Source: Bacteroidota bacterium (lineage in GTDB: Bacteria > Bacteroidota > Bacteroidia > Cytophagales > Cyclobacteriaceae). Taken from it: 64,000 bases of DNA. The notes beneath the pieces were generated by a model. It had not been told where the DNA came from. It ran no database searches and saw nothing but the letters and a program-made list of their open reading frames with translations. The stretch is taken from the NCBI GenBank assembly GCA_023417065.1, contig JAEZGH010000025.1:1-64000 (forward strand). The letters are read 5' to 3'. The translations under genes were made by a program, and so were the position numbers. Positions 17,272 to 26,159 of the stretch are shown one piece after another (position 1 is the stretch's first letter; every line of letters starts with the position of its first letter).

Positions 17272-18240
17272 ATGAGTACATCACTACTACCGAAGGCAGT
17301 TACATTTGCGATAATAGGCTCCTTTTCATTTGCGAGCTATTGTGTGTCAGGTGAACTGATCCACGAAAGCAGGATGTACAATGAATTCTCTGATAGCGTC
17401 ACATCCGATACAGTTGACACATCAACAAAACACTATCTCTCTTCAAGCATTTCGTATGGTAATAATTCTTCCTTTCTCGGAAGGTTTCAATCCCAGCGCA
17501 TGCCGTACCTCGGGGCAGATGTTACCGTGATGCACAAGAAAGGCTTCTGGTTCTCGACAATGGCCTATGATATCCCTTCCTCTCCCGAGTTTATCGATGA
17601 GATTGATATAATGGCCGGATGGAGCTTTGACATCAACAAGAAATGGGACGGATCGGTATACTACGGGAGGTACTTCTACAACGAGAATGCGGAGCTCTTG
17701 AAATCGTACGTCGCAAATTCTGCTTCAGTTACTGCTGGATTTGACTGGTCCATTCTATATACGCGTCTCGGATCAGTGTACATTTTTGGCAACGACATCC
17801 GGGATATTTTCCTAACCCTTGACAATTCACATTACTTCGAATTTCCCGGCTTCCTGGGCGGCGATTATCTCTCCATCGATCCTCAGATCAGCCTGATTGC
17901 AGGCACTCAATCCTTCTATGAGCAATTTATCATAGAAGAGGAAATTCCAGGGAAAAAAGGAAAGGGTAAAGGCAAAGACAAGGGCAAAGGTAAAGGTAAA
18001 GGACCAGGTAACAACCCTCCTCCGAAAACAGAGACAAAAGTGACTATCATTGAAAATGAGAAGAGAACTTTTAACCTGATGAGTTGTGAATTATCTCTTC
18101 CGGTGATGTATAGCCGCGGGAACTGGTCGTTTGAAACCAGCGGAAGGTATTCGATTCCGGTGAACGCTCTTGAAGGCTACCCGACAGAGCCTCAGTTTTT
18201 CTTTTCATCAACGGTGTATTATACTATAGGGTTCAAATAA
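17272..18240 (+). CDS. Outer-membrane beta-barrel-like protein with Lys-Gly repeat loop
   Basis: 322 aa. The N-terminus has a hydrophobic segment that can act as a signal peptide (about 1-26). The rest alternates aromatic/small residues in short strands, such as YLGADVTVMHKKGFWFSTMAYDI and WDGSVYYGRYF, and ends in a strand finishing with Phe-Lys, consistent with a barrel. Around residues 224-244 is a striking insertion of alternating Lys and Gly (GKGKGKDKGKGKGKG) followed by Pro/Asn, probably a polycationic extracellular loop. It is 6 nt from the response-regulator gene. Function unknown; a porin-like or adhesion role is only a guess. Confidence 0.6.
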   Translation: MSTSLLPKAVTFAIIGSFSFASYCVSGELIHESRMYNEFSDSVTSDTVDTSTKHYLSSSISYGNNSSFLGRFQSQRMPYLGADVTVMHKKGFWFSTMAYDIPSSPEFIDEIDIMAGWSFDINKKWDGSVYYGRYFYNENAELLKSYVANSASVTAGFDWSILYTRLGSVYIFGNDIRDIFLTLDNSHYFEFPGFLGGDYLSIDPQISLIAGTQSFYEQFIIEEEIPGKKGKGKGKDKGKGKGKGPGNNPPPKTETKVTIIENEKRTFNLMSCELSLPVMYSRGNWSFETSGRYSIPVNALEGYPTEPQFFFSSTVYYTIGFK

Positions 18241-18246
18241 TAACGC

Positions 18247-18921
18247 ATGAACGTATTGATAGTGGAAGATGAAAAAAGCCTTGCAGATGAAATTGAGTCT
18301 TACCTCATGAAGGAAAACTTCCTCTGTGAAAAAGCATACACCGGTTATGCGGCCTCCGAAAAGCTGGCGGTAGGTCAATTTGATTTCGTTTTGCTCGACC
18401 TCGGTCTTCCCGACTACGATGGTATGGACCTATTGATGGAGGCCAGAAAATCCAATGAAGACGCGGCATTTATCATCATCACGGCAAGAAATTCCGTGGG
18501 CGACAAAGTGAAGGGTCTCGACCTCGGTGCCGACGATTACCTCGCCAAACCGTTTTCGCTATTGGAAATGCATGCCAGAATTCAGGCAATAAGTCGCAGG
18601 AAGTTCAATATCAAGAACAACCTTGTTCGTATGGGAGGGTTTACGCTGGACTTAAGCGGCAGAAAACTTTCATACGGCGAACACGAAGTAGTGTTGACAA
18701 AAAAGGAATTCGATCTCCTTCAGTATTTCGCGCTCCACAAAAACAAGGTACTCACCAGAATGCAACTGATTGAACACATTTGGGGCAATATCCTGGAGGA
18801 CGTCACCGACTCGAATTATATCGATGTTCATATCAAGAACATCCGAAAGAAACTACAACAGCATGAGGAGCCGGCGTGGCTTGAAACCGTTCGCGGTGTC
18901 GGGTACCGCGTGAACCTATAA
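18247..18921 (+). CDS. OmpR/PhoB-type response regulator
   Basis: 224 aa. The receiver domain (1-118) has acidic pocket Glu7-Asp8, phospho-acceptor Asp51 in LLDLGLPDYDG, and Lys in LAKPF. The winged-helix domain (about 128-222) shows VLTKKEFDLLQYFALHKNKVLTR and DVHIKNIRKKL...VRGVGYRV. All positions needed for phosphorylation and DNA binding are present. It precedes the kinase gene with a 1-nt gap, so the pair is translationally coupled. Being cotranscribed with the polycationic protein and the barrel, it probably regulates them. Confidence 0.93.
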   Translation: MNVLIVEDEKSLADEIESYLMKENFLCEKAYTGYAASEKLAVGQFDFVLLDLGLPDYDGMDLLMEARKSNEDAAFIIITARNSVGDKVKGLDLGADDYLAKPFSLLEMHARIQAISRRKFNIKNNLVRMGGFTLDLSGRKLSYGEHEVVLTKKEFDLLQYFALHKNKVLTRMQLIEHIWGNILEDVTDSNYIDVHIKNIRKKLQQHEEPAWLETVRGVGYRVNL

Positions 18922-18922
18922 G

Positions 18923-20248
18923 ATGAAGCTACGGGCGAAATTCGCATTATACAACACGCTATCCAAAATGGCCATCATTCTGGTCTTCGTGCTCGTATTA
19001 CCCCTGCTCATCAAGAACATTGCGATAGTCAACACCGATAGGCAACTTGATCTGAAAAAGGAACAGGTTATTGATATCATTGATGAGGTTGGAATTGCCG
19101 AATTCATTGAAGAAGGGTCTGGTGGCACATATGGGAGTTACAACCTGCTCAAGGAAGAATTTATTTCACTTGAGCAAAACGACTCACTACCGGGAATCAA
19201 CACCATTGAAAACAGCTCGCGCCTTGTCGAAGAGGAAATTGTCGACTACCGCGTACTGACTCACTCGTTCATGCTTGAGGGTAAACAGTATATCCTTGAA
19301 GTGGGTCGAAGTCTGGCAACAATCCATGAAATAGAACGAACACTTCAGAAGTTCGGACTGGTAACACTCCTTGTGATTGCACTGCTCACCACCATCAGCG
19401 ACATTGCATTCACCAGAATTCTGCTGAAACCATTAAAGGAAATTGTTGCCAAACTCCGCGACACACGCGACCCTACGTCCTTTCGCTTTCGCAAGGTTAA
19501 GACCAACACGACGGACTTCCGGTACCTTGACGAGAGCATTCACGCTATGATGACACGCATTGAAGAGGTTTTCACCAAAGAGCGTGAATTCATCTCAAAC
19601 GTTTCGCATCAGCTTCTTACGCCAGTATCCATTGTACAAAGCAAGCTTGAAAACCTCCTCTCCCACCATACACTCAGCGAAGAGGCTGAGACAAAACTCA
19701 TCGAATCGCAGAAATCGCTGAGTCGACTAAAAGGTATCGTACAGAGTCTTCTGCTTATATCAAAAATCGAAAACAGACAATTCCTGCGGCAGGACAGCGT
19801 CAACATCGAAGATCTGGTGGACGAAGTTCATCAGGAAATTGAAGATCGCTTGGATGCAAAAGACATCAGTCTGGACAAGAAGAAACTCGATCCCTTCAGA
19901 ATTGATGGATGTAACAAGGCATTGCTCCACACGATGCTATTCAACATTATCAACAACAGCATTCGCTACAACAATCCCGGCGGACATATTGAGATTGTCG
20001 GGTTCGGAAGAGGGGCAGGATTCCAGCTTGATGTACGTGATGACGGCATCGGATTTGCCCCTGATGACTTGCCTATTCTCTTCAGCCGCTTCAAACGCAT
20101 GCGCCAATCCAGTGCCGAAGGGTATGGATTAGGGCTGCCCATAGTTAAGACCATTGCCGACTTCCATCAAATTCAAATTGATGTTAAGTCCGAACCCGAA
20201 AAGGGCACAACATTCTCCCTCATCTTCAGTGGAGACCAGCGAAAATAA
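18923..20248 (+). CDS. Sensor histidine kinase of the CusS/QseC type
   Basis: 441 aa. TM1 (about 12-35), a periplasmic sensor loop of about 105 residues, TM2 (about 143-167), a short linker, then the HisKA domain with phospho-acceptor His229 in NVSHQLLTPVS, and an HATPase with N box NIINNSIRYNNPGG, G1 DVRDDGIGF and G2 EGYGLGLPIVK. The HAMP region is short. The periplasmic loop has no Cys or His cluster, so it is not obviously a metal sensor. It is the partner of the upstream OmpR regulator, with which it shares an operon. Downstream, the patatin gene begins 84 nt later and may or may not belong to the unit. Confidence 0.92.
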   Translation: MKLRAKFALYNTLSKMAIILVFVLVLPLLIKNIAIVNTDRQLDLKKEQVIDIIDEVGIAEFIEEGSGGTYGSYNLLKEEFISLEQNDSLPGINTIENSSRLVEEEIVDYRVLTHSFMLEGKQYILEVGRSLATIHEIERTLQKFGLVTLLVIALLTTISDIAFTRILLKPLKEIVAKLRDTRDPTSFRFRKVKTNTTDFRYLDESIHAMMTRIEEVFTKEREFISNVSHQLLTPVSIVQSKLENLLSHHTLSEEAETKLIESQKSLSRLKGIVQSLLLISKIENRQFLRQDSVNIEDLVDEVHQEIEDRLDAKDISLDKKKLDPFRIDGCNKALLHTMLFNIINNSIRYNNPGGHIEIVGFGRGAGFQLDVRDDGIGFAPDDLPILFSRFKRMRQSSAEGYGLGLPIVKTIADFHQIQIDVKSEPEKGTTFSLIFSGDQRK

Positions 20249-20332
20249 GTTGAATACGCCGAGCATTCTTTGTCAAAGGCACCCCTAAATGCCCGGTTGT
20301 GTAGCAGTTCCGGAATAGATAAGTTAGCATTT

Positions 20333-22033
20333 ATGACCGCGACACTCGAACGAGATTACGATAATACTTTTTATGTCGGCCTGTGTATGGCAGGTGCAGT
20401 ATCGGCCGGGGCATATACGGCGGGAGTTATGGACTATCTTATTGAAGCACTAGATGGCTGGGAACTCAAGCGAGGCGAAGAAGGAATTCCCTCTCATAAA
20501 GTAGTAATCCCTGTTATTGGAGGGGCAAGTGCCGGAGGCATGACAGCGATCATCGGTGCGAGCGCCATCAGCAACAGGATCAACCACCTCGCCCGATTGG
20601 ATGAACATGATTTGTTTGCCCGTCACCCTGAGAACAAGTTTTATCATTCGTGGGTTGATCTCACCTCTGATAATGTCCTACATGAAATGCTGGAGTTGAA
20701 TGACATTCAGAAAGGGAACATCACCTCTTTGGTGAATTCCGGTTTCATTGAAAGGATTGCTGAACGCGCCATGCGCATCAATAGCGGAGAACGCTATCCG
20801 CGGCCGTACTTCGAAGAACAGTTGAAAGTGTTTGTAACGTTAAGCAATCTTAAAGGCTTCTGGTACGATTTGTTTTTCCGAAGCAGCGACCCACGCCACA
20901 GTTCATATTTCATTCACCGGCATAACGACTTTGCAAGGTTTAAATTGAACAGCACAGTTTACGCGAATGATGGATGGATTCCCCTGGACTTCTACTCAGG
21001 CGCCGGGGTGGATGTTGCGCGAAATGCTGCCATGGCTACCGGTGCATTTCCCGTCGGGTTGAAGGCAAGAACGATTGTTCGCGACGCGCAACATGTTAAT
21101 GACATTAACTGGCTCAGCGACACCTTTGGCAAAAATCCTATTCCTGCCGGTGAATATGAATCGCTGAATGTTGACGGTGGCATGATCAACAATGAGCCTT
21201 TTGAGAATGTCCGAAATGTATTGAAAGAGGTCACCGGTCAGGATGATCCTCACGAATTCAACAGCTTCAATCACTTCAGGAGTACGATACTCATGGTAGA
21301 TCCTTTCCCTGGTGTTGAGCCGGATTATAATCCAAAAAACAATTTGATTGAAATTGCAGGTAGTGCACTTTCGGCGCTTATCAACCAGGCTCGCGTTAAG
21401 CCGGATGCCATTGTGCAGGCGCTGGACGACGACTGTGCGGGGCAGTTTCTCATCGCGCCTACCCGTACCGTGCCTCAGCTCAGCGGAGACGCGTCGGTGA
21501 AAGAAACGGGATCACGCGCCATTGCCTGCGGCGCGTTCGGAGGATTTAGTGGATTCCTGAACAAAGAATTCAGGATCCACGACTACTTTCTTGGTCGCGC
21601 AAACTGCGAGAAATTCCTGCGCGATCATCTGACAGTGCCGATGTCTTCAAATAACGTTATCACAAGAGGGTACATGCACATGAGCGAATCGCAACGGCAG
21701 CGCTACTATGCAACGGTCGACCCCGGCGAGCCGAGGCTTCCAATTATTCCGGTCTTAACGGAACGCAGCAAGAAGTACCTTCCGGTTTTCTCGTCTGGAA
21801 CTGATTGGCCGGTTATCGGTCGGAAGTCCATCGAGCAGTACCGAGCACCGATAAAGAAGCGCGTAGAGTCTCTCATAATGAATCTTACCGACTACAATTT
21901 ATTCACCTGGATTGCCCTGGCGGCAGGCAGTCGGATTGTCCTGCGCCGCAAGATCACAGGTGCCATAATGGATGCACTGAAAGAATCTCTTGCAGAACAC
22001 CAGCTTCTAAGTTTCCACCGGCGAGCAAACTGA
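20333..22033 (+). CDS. Patatin-like phospholipase
   Basis: 566 aa from the ATG at 20333; a TTG 21 codons upstream is also open. Patatin signature: glycine-rich oxyanion region LCMAGAVSAGAYTAGV at the N-terminus, nucleophile Ser66 in GGASAGG, and the dyad Asp in NVDGGMINNEPF. The protein is longer than simple patatins, with an extra C-terminal part after about residue 400 that I cannot assign. No signal peptide, so cytoplasmic or membrane-associated. The enzyme hydrolyses acyl esters of phospholipids by a Ser-Asp dyad. Its role here is unknown. Confidence 0.87.
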   Translation: MTATLERDYDNTFYVGLCMAGAVSAGAYTAGVMDYLIEALDGWELKRGEEGIPSHKVVIPVIGGASAGGMTAIIGASAISNRINHLARLDEHDLFARHPENKFYHSWVDLTSDNVLHEMLELNDIQKGNITSLVNSGFIERIAERAMRINSGERYPRPYFEEQLKVFVTLSNLKGFWYDLFFRSSDPRHSSYFIHRHNDFARFKLNSTVYANDGWIPLDFYSGAGVDVARNAAMATGAFPVGLKARTIVRDAQHVNDINWLSDTFGKNPIPAGEYESLNVDGGMINNEPFENVRNVLKEVTGQDDPHEFNSFNHFRSTILMVDPFPGVEPDYNPKNNLIEIAGSALSALINQARVKPDAIVQALDDDCAGQFLIAPTRTVPQLSGDASVKETGSRAIACGAFGGFSGFLNKEFRIHDYFLGRANCEKFLRDHLTVPMSSNNVITRGYMHMSESQRQRYYATVDPGEPRLPIIPVLTERSKKYLPVFSSGTDWPVIGRKSIEQYRAPIKKRVESLIMNLTDYNLFTWIALAAGSRIVLRRKITGAIMDALKESLAEHQLLSFHRRAN

Positions 22034-22157
22034 GCCGTCATTCAGCACCAGAGTAAGACACCAATTCTGGCACATGATTTTTAATTGCTTGCAGTTTATC
22101 AATTGGTGTAACAGCCGCACCATCTTCCGGGCATTCTCTTGCAAAGCAATTTATTCA

Positions 22158-23501
22158 ATGAAAGGATTAACCGAACTGAGCACATGCATTTTCTTCGCCG
22201 CGGCGATTATGGGATGCGGACCAAAAAAAACATCGGAGGCTGACTTGTCCGCCCGCGATACTATAACAAACACGACTCAGAAAGAAGTGGTGTTGCCCGC
22301 GCCACATGAAACGGAAAGCACAGTAAAGTTCAGCAAAGTGATCGGTTGGCCCGAAGATAAAACGCCGCGGGCACCTGATGGATTTACCGTAACCAAATTT
22401 GTGAGCGGCATCAAAAGTCCGCGAAATATTTACGTTGCCGAAAGCGGAGACGTCTTTGTCGCCTTTGCGAATACAGAAAGCAAAGGACTCAAGAAGAAAG
22501 TGTCCGATGAAATTTCCGGCCGCAACGAGTCACAGCATACTCAGCAGAGTCTGAATGAAGTCCACCTTTTTCGCGACCGTGACGGTGATGGCACGCCTGA
22601 CGATCATTCGACGTTCCTGACAAACTTGAACCAACCGTTCGGAATGTTGATTCTCGGAGGCTATTTCTACGTAGCGAATACTGATGGAGTATGGCGGTAT
22701 CCCTACACGCAGGGTGAGATGAAAGCAAAGGGCAGCGGCGAGAAGATTCTTGCGTTACCTGCGGGCGGATACAACAATCACTGGACGCGCAATCTCCTGG
22801 CGTCGGCTGATGGATCAAAGATTTACGTTGCCATCGGTTCGGCCAGCGATCACGGCGAACATGGTATTGATGAGGAACATGAGCGCGCGAACATACTGGA
22901 GATCAATCCTGACGGAACAGGCAAACGCATTTTCGCGGGCGGGCTCAGAAATCCCGTTGGAATAGACCTTCATCCAAAAACAAATGCATTGTGGGCTGTG
23001 GTAAACGAACGCGATGAACTGGGCGATGGTCTGGTCCCTGACTATCTCGTTCAGGTGAAGGATGGCGCCTTCTATGGTTGGCCCTATGCCTATTTTGGAA
23101 ATAACCCTGATCCGCGAATCGAGGAGAAAGACCAGCGCCCAGACCTTGTCGCAGCCACGCAAATACCCGATCTGGCCCTGGAGGCACACAGCGCCTCTTT
23201 GGGCCTCGTATTTGTTTCAGAAAGCACATTAGGGACTACATGGGGTGAAGGTGCCCTGATTACTCAACATGGTTCGTGGAATCGATCCTCATTCTCGGGA
23301 TACCGTATACTGTTCGTGCCCTTTCGCGATGGGAAAATTGCCGGGACGCCGCGTGATTTCATCACGGGATTTATTGCCAACGAAGAGGAAAGCGAAGTAT
23401 ACGGGAGACCTGTTGCGATAGCCATTGCAAACGATGGAAGTTTATTGCTTACTGACGATGCGAGTGACACAGTCTGGAGGATATTCAGGAAAAACCCGTA
23501 A
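22158..23501 (+). CDS. Sorbosone-dehydrogenase-like PQQ/beta-propeller lipoprotein
   Basis: 447 aa from the ATG at 22158; the lipobox IMGC puts the lipid on Cys20. The rest is a six-bladed propeller of the GSDH/sorbosone-dehydrogenase type: APDGFTVTKFVSGIKSPRNIYV, NNHWTRNLLASADGSKIYVAIGSASDHG, ILEINPDGTGKRIFAGGLRNPVGIDLHP, and GLVFVSESTLG...ALITQHGSWNRS near the end. Members oxidise sugars or related alcohols with PQQ, but many Bacteroidota copies may not bind PQQ. Anchored in the periplasm or at the surface. Monocistronic. Confidence 0.85.
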   Translation: MKGLTELSTCIFFAAAIMGCGPKKTSEADLSARDTITNTTQKEVVLPAPHETESTVKFSKVIGWPEDKTPRAPDGFTVTKFVSGIKSPRNIYVAESGDVFVAFANTESKGLKKKVSDEISGRNESQHTQQSLNEVHLFRDRDGDGTPDDHSTFLTNLNQPFGMLILGGYFYVANTDGVWRYPYTQGEMKAKGSGEKILALPAGGYNNHWTRNLLASADGSKIYVAIGSASDHGEHGIDEEHERANILEINPDGTGKRIFAGGLRNPVGIDLHPKTNALWAVVNERDELGDGLVPDYLVQVKDGAFYGWPYAYFGNNPDPRIEEKDQRPDLVAATQIPDLALEAHSASLGLVFVSESTLGTTWGEGALITQHGSWNRSSFSGYRILFVPFRDGKIAGTPRDFITGFIANEEESEVYGRPVAIAIANDGSLLLTDDASDTVWRIFRKNP

Positions 23502-23565
23502 GTCAGGCATGCATTTTTATGAAGATAATCAACAGATCAAATGTTAAAATAAAACATCCAAATAT

Positions 23566-23811
23566 ATGGCACGTGGAACCACAATATTATTAGCTGCTCT
23601 TGGTGGCGCAGCGATTGCTGCCGTACTCGCCAATTTCCTTATGACGGAAAAGGGTAGAGAGTTTCTCAATTCTGCATCGAGCACATTGAAAGACCTTTCG
23701 GGCAAGGCAAGTGACTATGCAAAGAACAATCTTTCAGAGGTCCTGACTGAAACAAAAAGTAGTGTTGGTCAGGTAGTTAAAGACAAGCTTGCGCAACAAC
23801 TTTCAAAGTAG
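23566..23811 (+). CDS. YtxH-domain small protein
   Basis: 81 aa. An N-terminal transmembrane helix (about 6-27, LLAALGGAAIAAVLANFL) is followed by a short basic/acidic stretch MTEKGREF and an amphipathic helix, the YtxH pattern. These small membrane proteins are common and of unknown biochemical role, often linked to stress. A strong terminator follows, so it is likely transcribed alone. The ATG at 23566 is the only start. Confidence 0.75.
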   Translation: MARGTTILLAALGGAAIAAVLANFLMTEKGREFLNSASSTLKDLSGKASDYAKNNLSEVLTETKSSVGQVVKDKLAQQLSK

Positions 23812-23829
23812 CATGTATAGACATTGCAG

Positions 23830-23860
23830 AAAAAGGCCGGTTTTTAGCCGGCCTTTTTAT
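23830..23860 (+). terminator. Rho-independent terminator after the YtxH gene
   Basis: A perfect 11-bp stem (AAAAAGGCCGG / CCGGCCTTTTT) with a 7-nt loop, and T-rich sequence after it. The A and T flanks make it work in both directions, but only the plus-strand gene needs it. Confidence 0.9.
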
Positions 23861-23963
23861 TTTTGCAGCTGGTCATTCAACGTTTCATCGTAGGATGCAT
23901 TAAATTAAATCTTTTTATCTTGGCCAGGCATCAGTTTAGTATTTGCTGGAGACTCTCGAAAAT

Positions 23964-25691
23964 ATGAAGTTAAAATGGATCGGTGCGTCAATCCTTCTTA
24001 TCGGAATTGCGGCATTTCTGACTTTCAAGATCTGGGAAACTCCAATTATTGCCTTTCTGGCTCCCCTTTTTCCCGCATATACAAGGAATCCGCCGCTATA
24101 TTACTCAGACATGATCCGCCTGATCGCAACAGAGCTGTTGTGGATGACAATCTTTTTGGGATTGTTTTTTATTACCCTCGCTTCGACTTGGTTTCACGAC
24201 GTCATTGATCGATTTGATCGTCGATTGACCGAGAATTCACAGACAGCGATGGTATCGATCCTGGCGGCTTTCACAATTGTCACCGTCCTGGTCGCCACAC
24301 TTGGTCTGCGGGATTTCCCGAATTCAGCGGATGAATACGCTTATTTGTTCCAGGCGGAGGATCTGGCCGCAGGCGATCTATGGAGTGATGTACATCCCTT
24401 ACCTCAATTCTTCGACTTCGATCACATCGCACAGAAAGACGGAAAGTGGATTGGTCGGTTCCCTCCCGGATGGCCCGTTCTGCTAGCCATTGCTTTTGTC
24501 GTCGGCATTCCACCTTTTCTTATCAACGTCATATTGGGTGTCATTGCGCTTTGGTTCTTCTTTGAACTGACAAAAAGACTTTATGATGAGCGTATCGCGA
24601 TCTGGTCGTTGCTGGGAGTTGCTGCCACGGGCTTCTATATTTTTAATTCAGCGTCCTATTTCTCGCATACCTCGTCCTTTCTCCATGTGGTCTGTGCGAT
24701 GTATTTCACCTTGCGTTACTTCGATAAGCGTCAGGGATACTTCGGTCTCCTTGCGGGAGTATTTGTCGGATTACTTGCGCTAACACGCCCATTCACGGCA
24801 GTCCTTATCTTCGCTCCATTTTACCTTTACATTGTAACGACTTATAAATGGGAATCGGTTAAGCCTATTCTTCTGATTACTGCCGGGGCGATGCCGATGA
24901 TGTTATTTCTGCTATGGTATAACTACAAAACAACCGGTGACGCCCTGGTACCTGTAACGGTATGGGCATACGATCAGGAGGGTGTTGGCTTTCTCCGGGA
25001 TCATACTCCTGCCAAAGGATTGAAACACATCTTCAAACGGTTCGCGATGTTCATTTATTGGGTCTCACCGCATCTGCTGATCCTGTACGGTATCTTTATA
25101 ACGACGCGACTGTTTGACTTCAGGAATATCCTTCGCCATCCCGAAGACTACTACTTCCTTCTCCTTGTCGTCGGATACTTCTTTTACTACGAGTATGGCG
25201 GCAACCAGTATGGTCCACGTTTCTACTTTGAAGGGTTTCCATTTCTCGTGGCATTCGTAGTTGTGAAAGCGTTGCGGCAGGGCCATTGGTGGGGCCGTGC
25301 GTTACTGGTCACGGGAATGCTCTTTGCGTTCATTAAAATTCCATTCATTACAGACCGTGAGCATACCATCATTAATGAGCGAATGGATATTTACGACAAG
25401 GTGGCCGAAGCGAAGATTGAGAACGCCGTAATATTAGTGCGATCAGCAACGAGTGTCATTCGCCCGATGTATCCGCCAAATCTCGTTCGCAATGATAAGC
25501 ACTACAACAATGATGTTTTGTATGCCCTTGACCTGGGTTGGGAAAACCGGGTGCTGATGGATTATTATCCTGACAAGAAATTCTATTTGTATAAGAGGAA
25601 TAAGTTTGATTCCAAGGGGGAGTTAGTGGAATACAGCGACTCGTTACTTGTTTCAGACGGATATCAATCGGAAATAGTGGGCGAAGAATAA
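23964..25691 (+). CDS. Glycosyltransferase family 39-like integral membrane protein
   Basis: 575 aa from the ATG at 23964 (the frame continues seven codons up to a TTG). Roughly 11-12 hydrophobic segments. The first periplasmic loop contains the acidic motif NSADEYAYLFQAEDLAAG, where GT39/ArnT/PMT enzymes hold their catalytic Asp, and the following GRFPPGWPVLLAIAF and LALTRPFTAVLIFAPF fit that family. The enzymes use polyprenyl-phosphate sugars as donor. The acceptor (protein or lipid) is unknown. No partner glycosylation genes are nearby. A hairpin for the opposite strand begins right after the stop. Confidence 0.75.
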   Translation: MKLKWIGASILLIGIAAFLTFKIWETPIIAFLAPLFPAYTRNPPLYYSDMIRLIATELLWMTIFLGLFFITLASTWFHDVIDRFDRRLTENSQTAMVSILAAFTIVTVLVATLGLRDFPNSADEYAYLFQAEDLAAGDLWSDVHPLPQFFDFDHIAQKDGKWIGRFPPGWPVLLAIAFVVGIPPFLINVILGVIALWFFFELTKRLYDERIAIWSLLGVAATGFYIFNSASYFSHTSSFLHVVCAMYFTLRYFDKRQGYFGLLAGVFVGLLALTRPFTAVLIFAPFYLYIVTTYKWESVKPILLITAGAMPMMLFLLWYNYKTTGDALVPVTVWAYDQEGVGFLRDHTPAKGLKHIFKRFAMFIYWVSPHLLILYGIFITTRLFDFRNILRHPEDYYFLLLVVGYFFYYEYGGNQYGPRFYFEGFPFLVAFVVVKALRQGHWWGRALLVTGMLFAFIKIPFITDREHTIINERMDIYDKVAEAKIENAVILVRSATSVIRPMYPPNLVRNDKHYNNDVLYALDLGWENRVLMDYYPDKKFYLYKRNKFDSKGELVEYSDSLLVSDGYQSEIVGEE

Positions 25692-25726
25692 AAAGAGAAT
25701 CCCCGTCGTTGCAGACGAGGATTCTC
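25691..25726 (-). terminator. Terminator of the 128-aa lipoprotein gene
   Basis: A 13-bp stem (GAGAATCCCCGTC against GACGAGGATTCTC, one mismatch) and, on the minus strand, a following CTTTTTATT. It lies in the 54 nt between the convergent genes and matches the minus-strand lipoprotein gene. Confidence 0.75.
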
Positions 25727-25745
25727 ATAGATCAGTTTGTAACGG

Positions 25746-26132
25746 TTACTCGTTACAGGTTCCAATGATGATCGGATCTTTCTCCGTGCCCACCATATTT
25801 ACGAATTCAATTTCACCCAGTTTCCGGCCACCGCTTACGCAGACTACGCTTCCGGGTTTTAGATTCAACTTACTTCCGTCAACGCTTTTTACGTTTGCCG
25901 GCACCTTGTATGTACAAGATGCACAGTCGATATTGGGCGTTACTTCAGTAAATATTCCGCTTACCGTCAGGCTGGCAACATCAGCCTCTTCAACAACTTC
26001 TACGACAGCTTCCGCTCCTGTGGAAGCGGGCTTTTCAACCATCGCTTCTTCTGAACAGCTGACCATTATGAATAAAGCCAGCGCCATGAACAAGATTTTG
26101 GAGACTGATTGACAAATTACGATGTTCTTCAT
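25746..26132 (-). CDS. Lipoprotein with a single beta-helix-like start
   Basis: 128 aa from the ATG at 26132. A lipoprotein signal ends at IMVSC. The mature part has a Val/Glu-rich linker, then CASCTYKVP, and a segment KSVDGSKLNLKPGSVVCVSGG...IEFVNMVGTEKDPIIIGTC. The last part resembles the first coil of right-handed beta-helix proteins (a G-x-x-I-C-I...GT...PI-I pattern), but the protein stops there. A terminator follows directly, so no further coils are encoded downstream. It may be a cap-only binding protein or a reduced descendant of a longer beta-helix protein. It lies 27 nt from the stop of the esterase gene and may be expressed with it. Confidence 0.6.
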   Translation of the reverse strand: MKNIVICQSVSKILFMALALFIMVSCSEEAMVEKPASTGAEAVVEVVEEADVASLTVSGIFTEVTPNIDCASCTYKVPANVKSVDGSKLNLKPGSVVCVSGGRKLGEIEFVNMVGTEKDPIIIGTCNE

Positions 26133-26159
26133 TTTCAAATATAGTTAAAGATGGATGGT

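Noticed and set aside
26136..26143. TATATTTG promoter-like match on the minus strand
   Set aside because: It is 3 nt from the ATG, so transcription would start at or inside the gene; likely chance.
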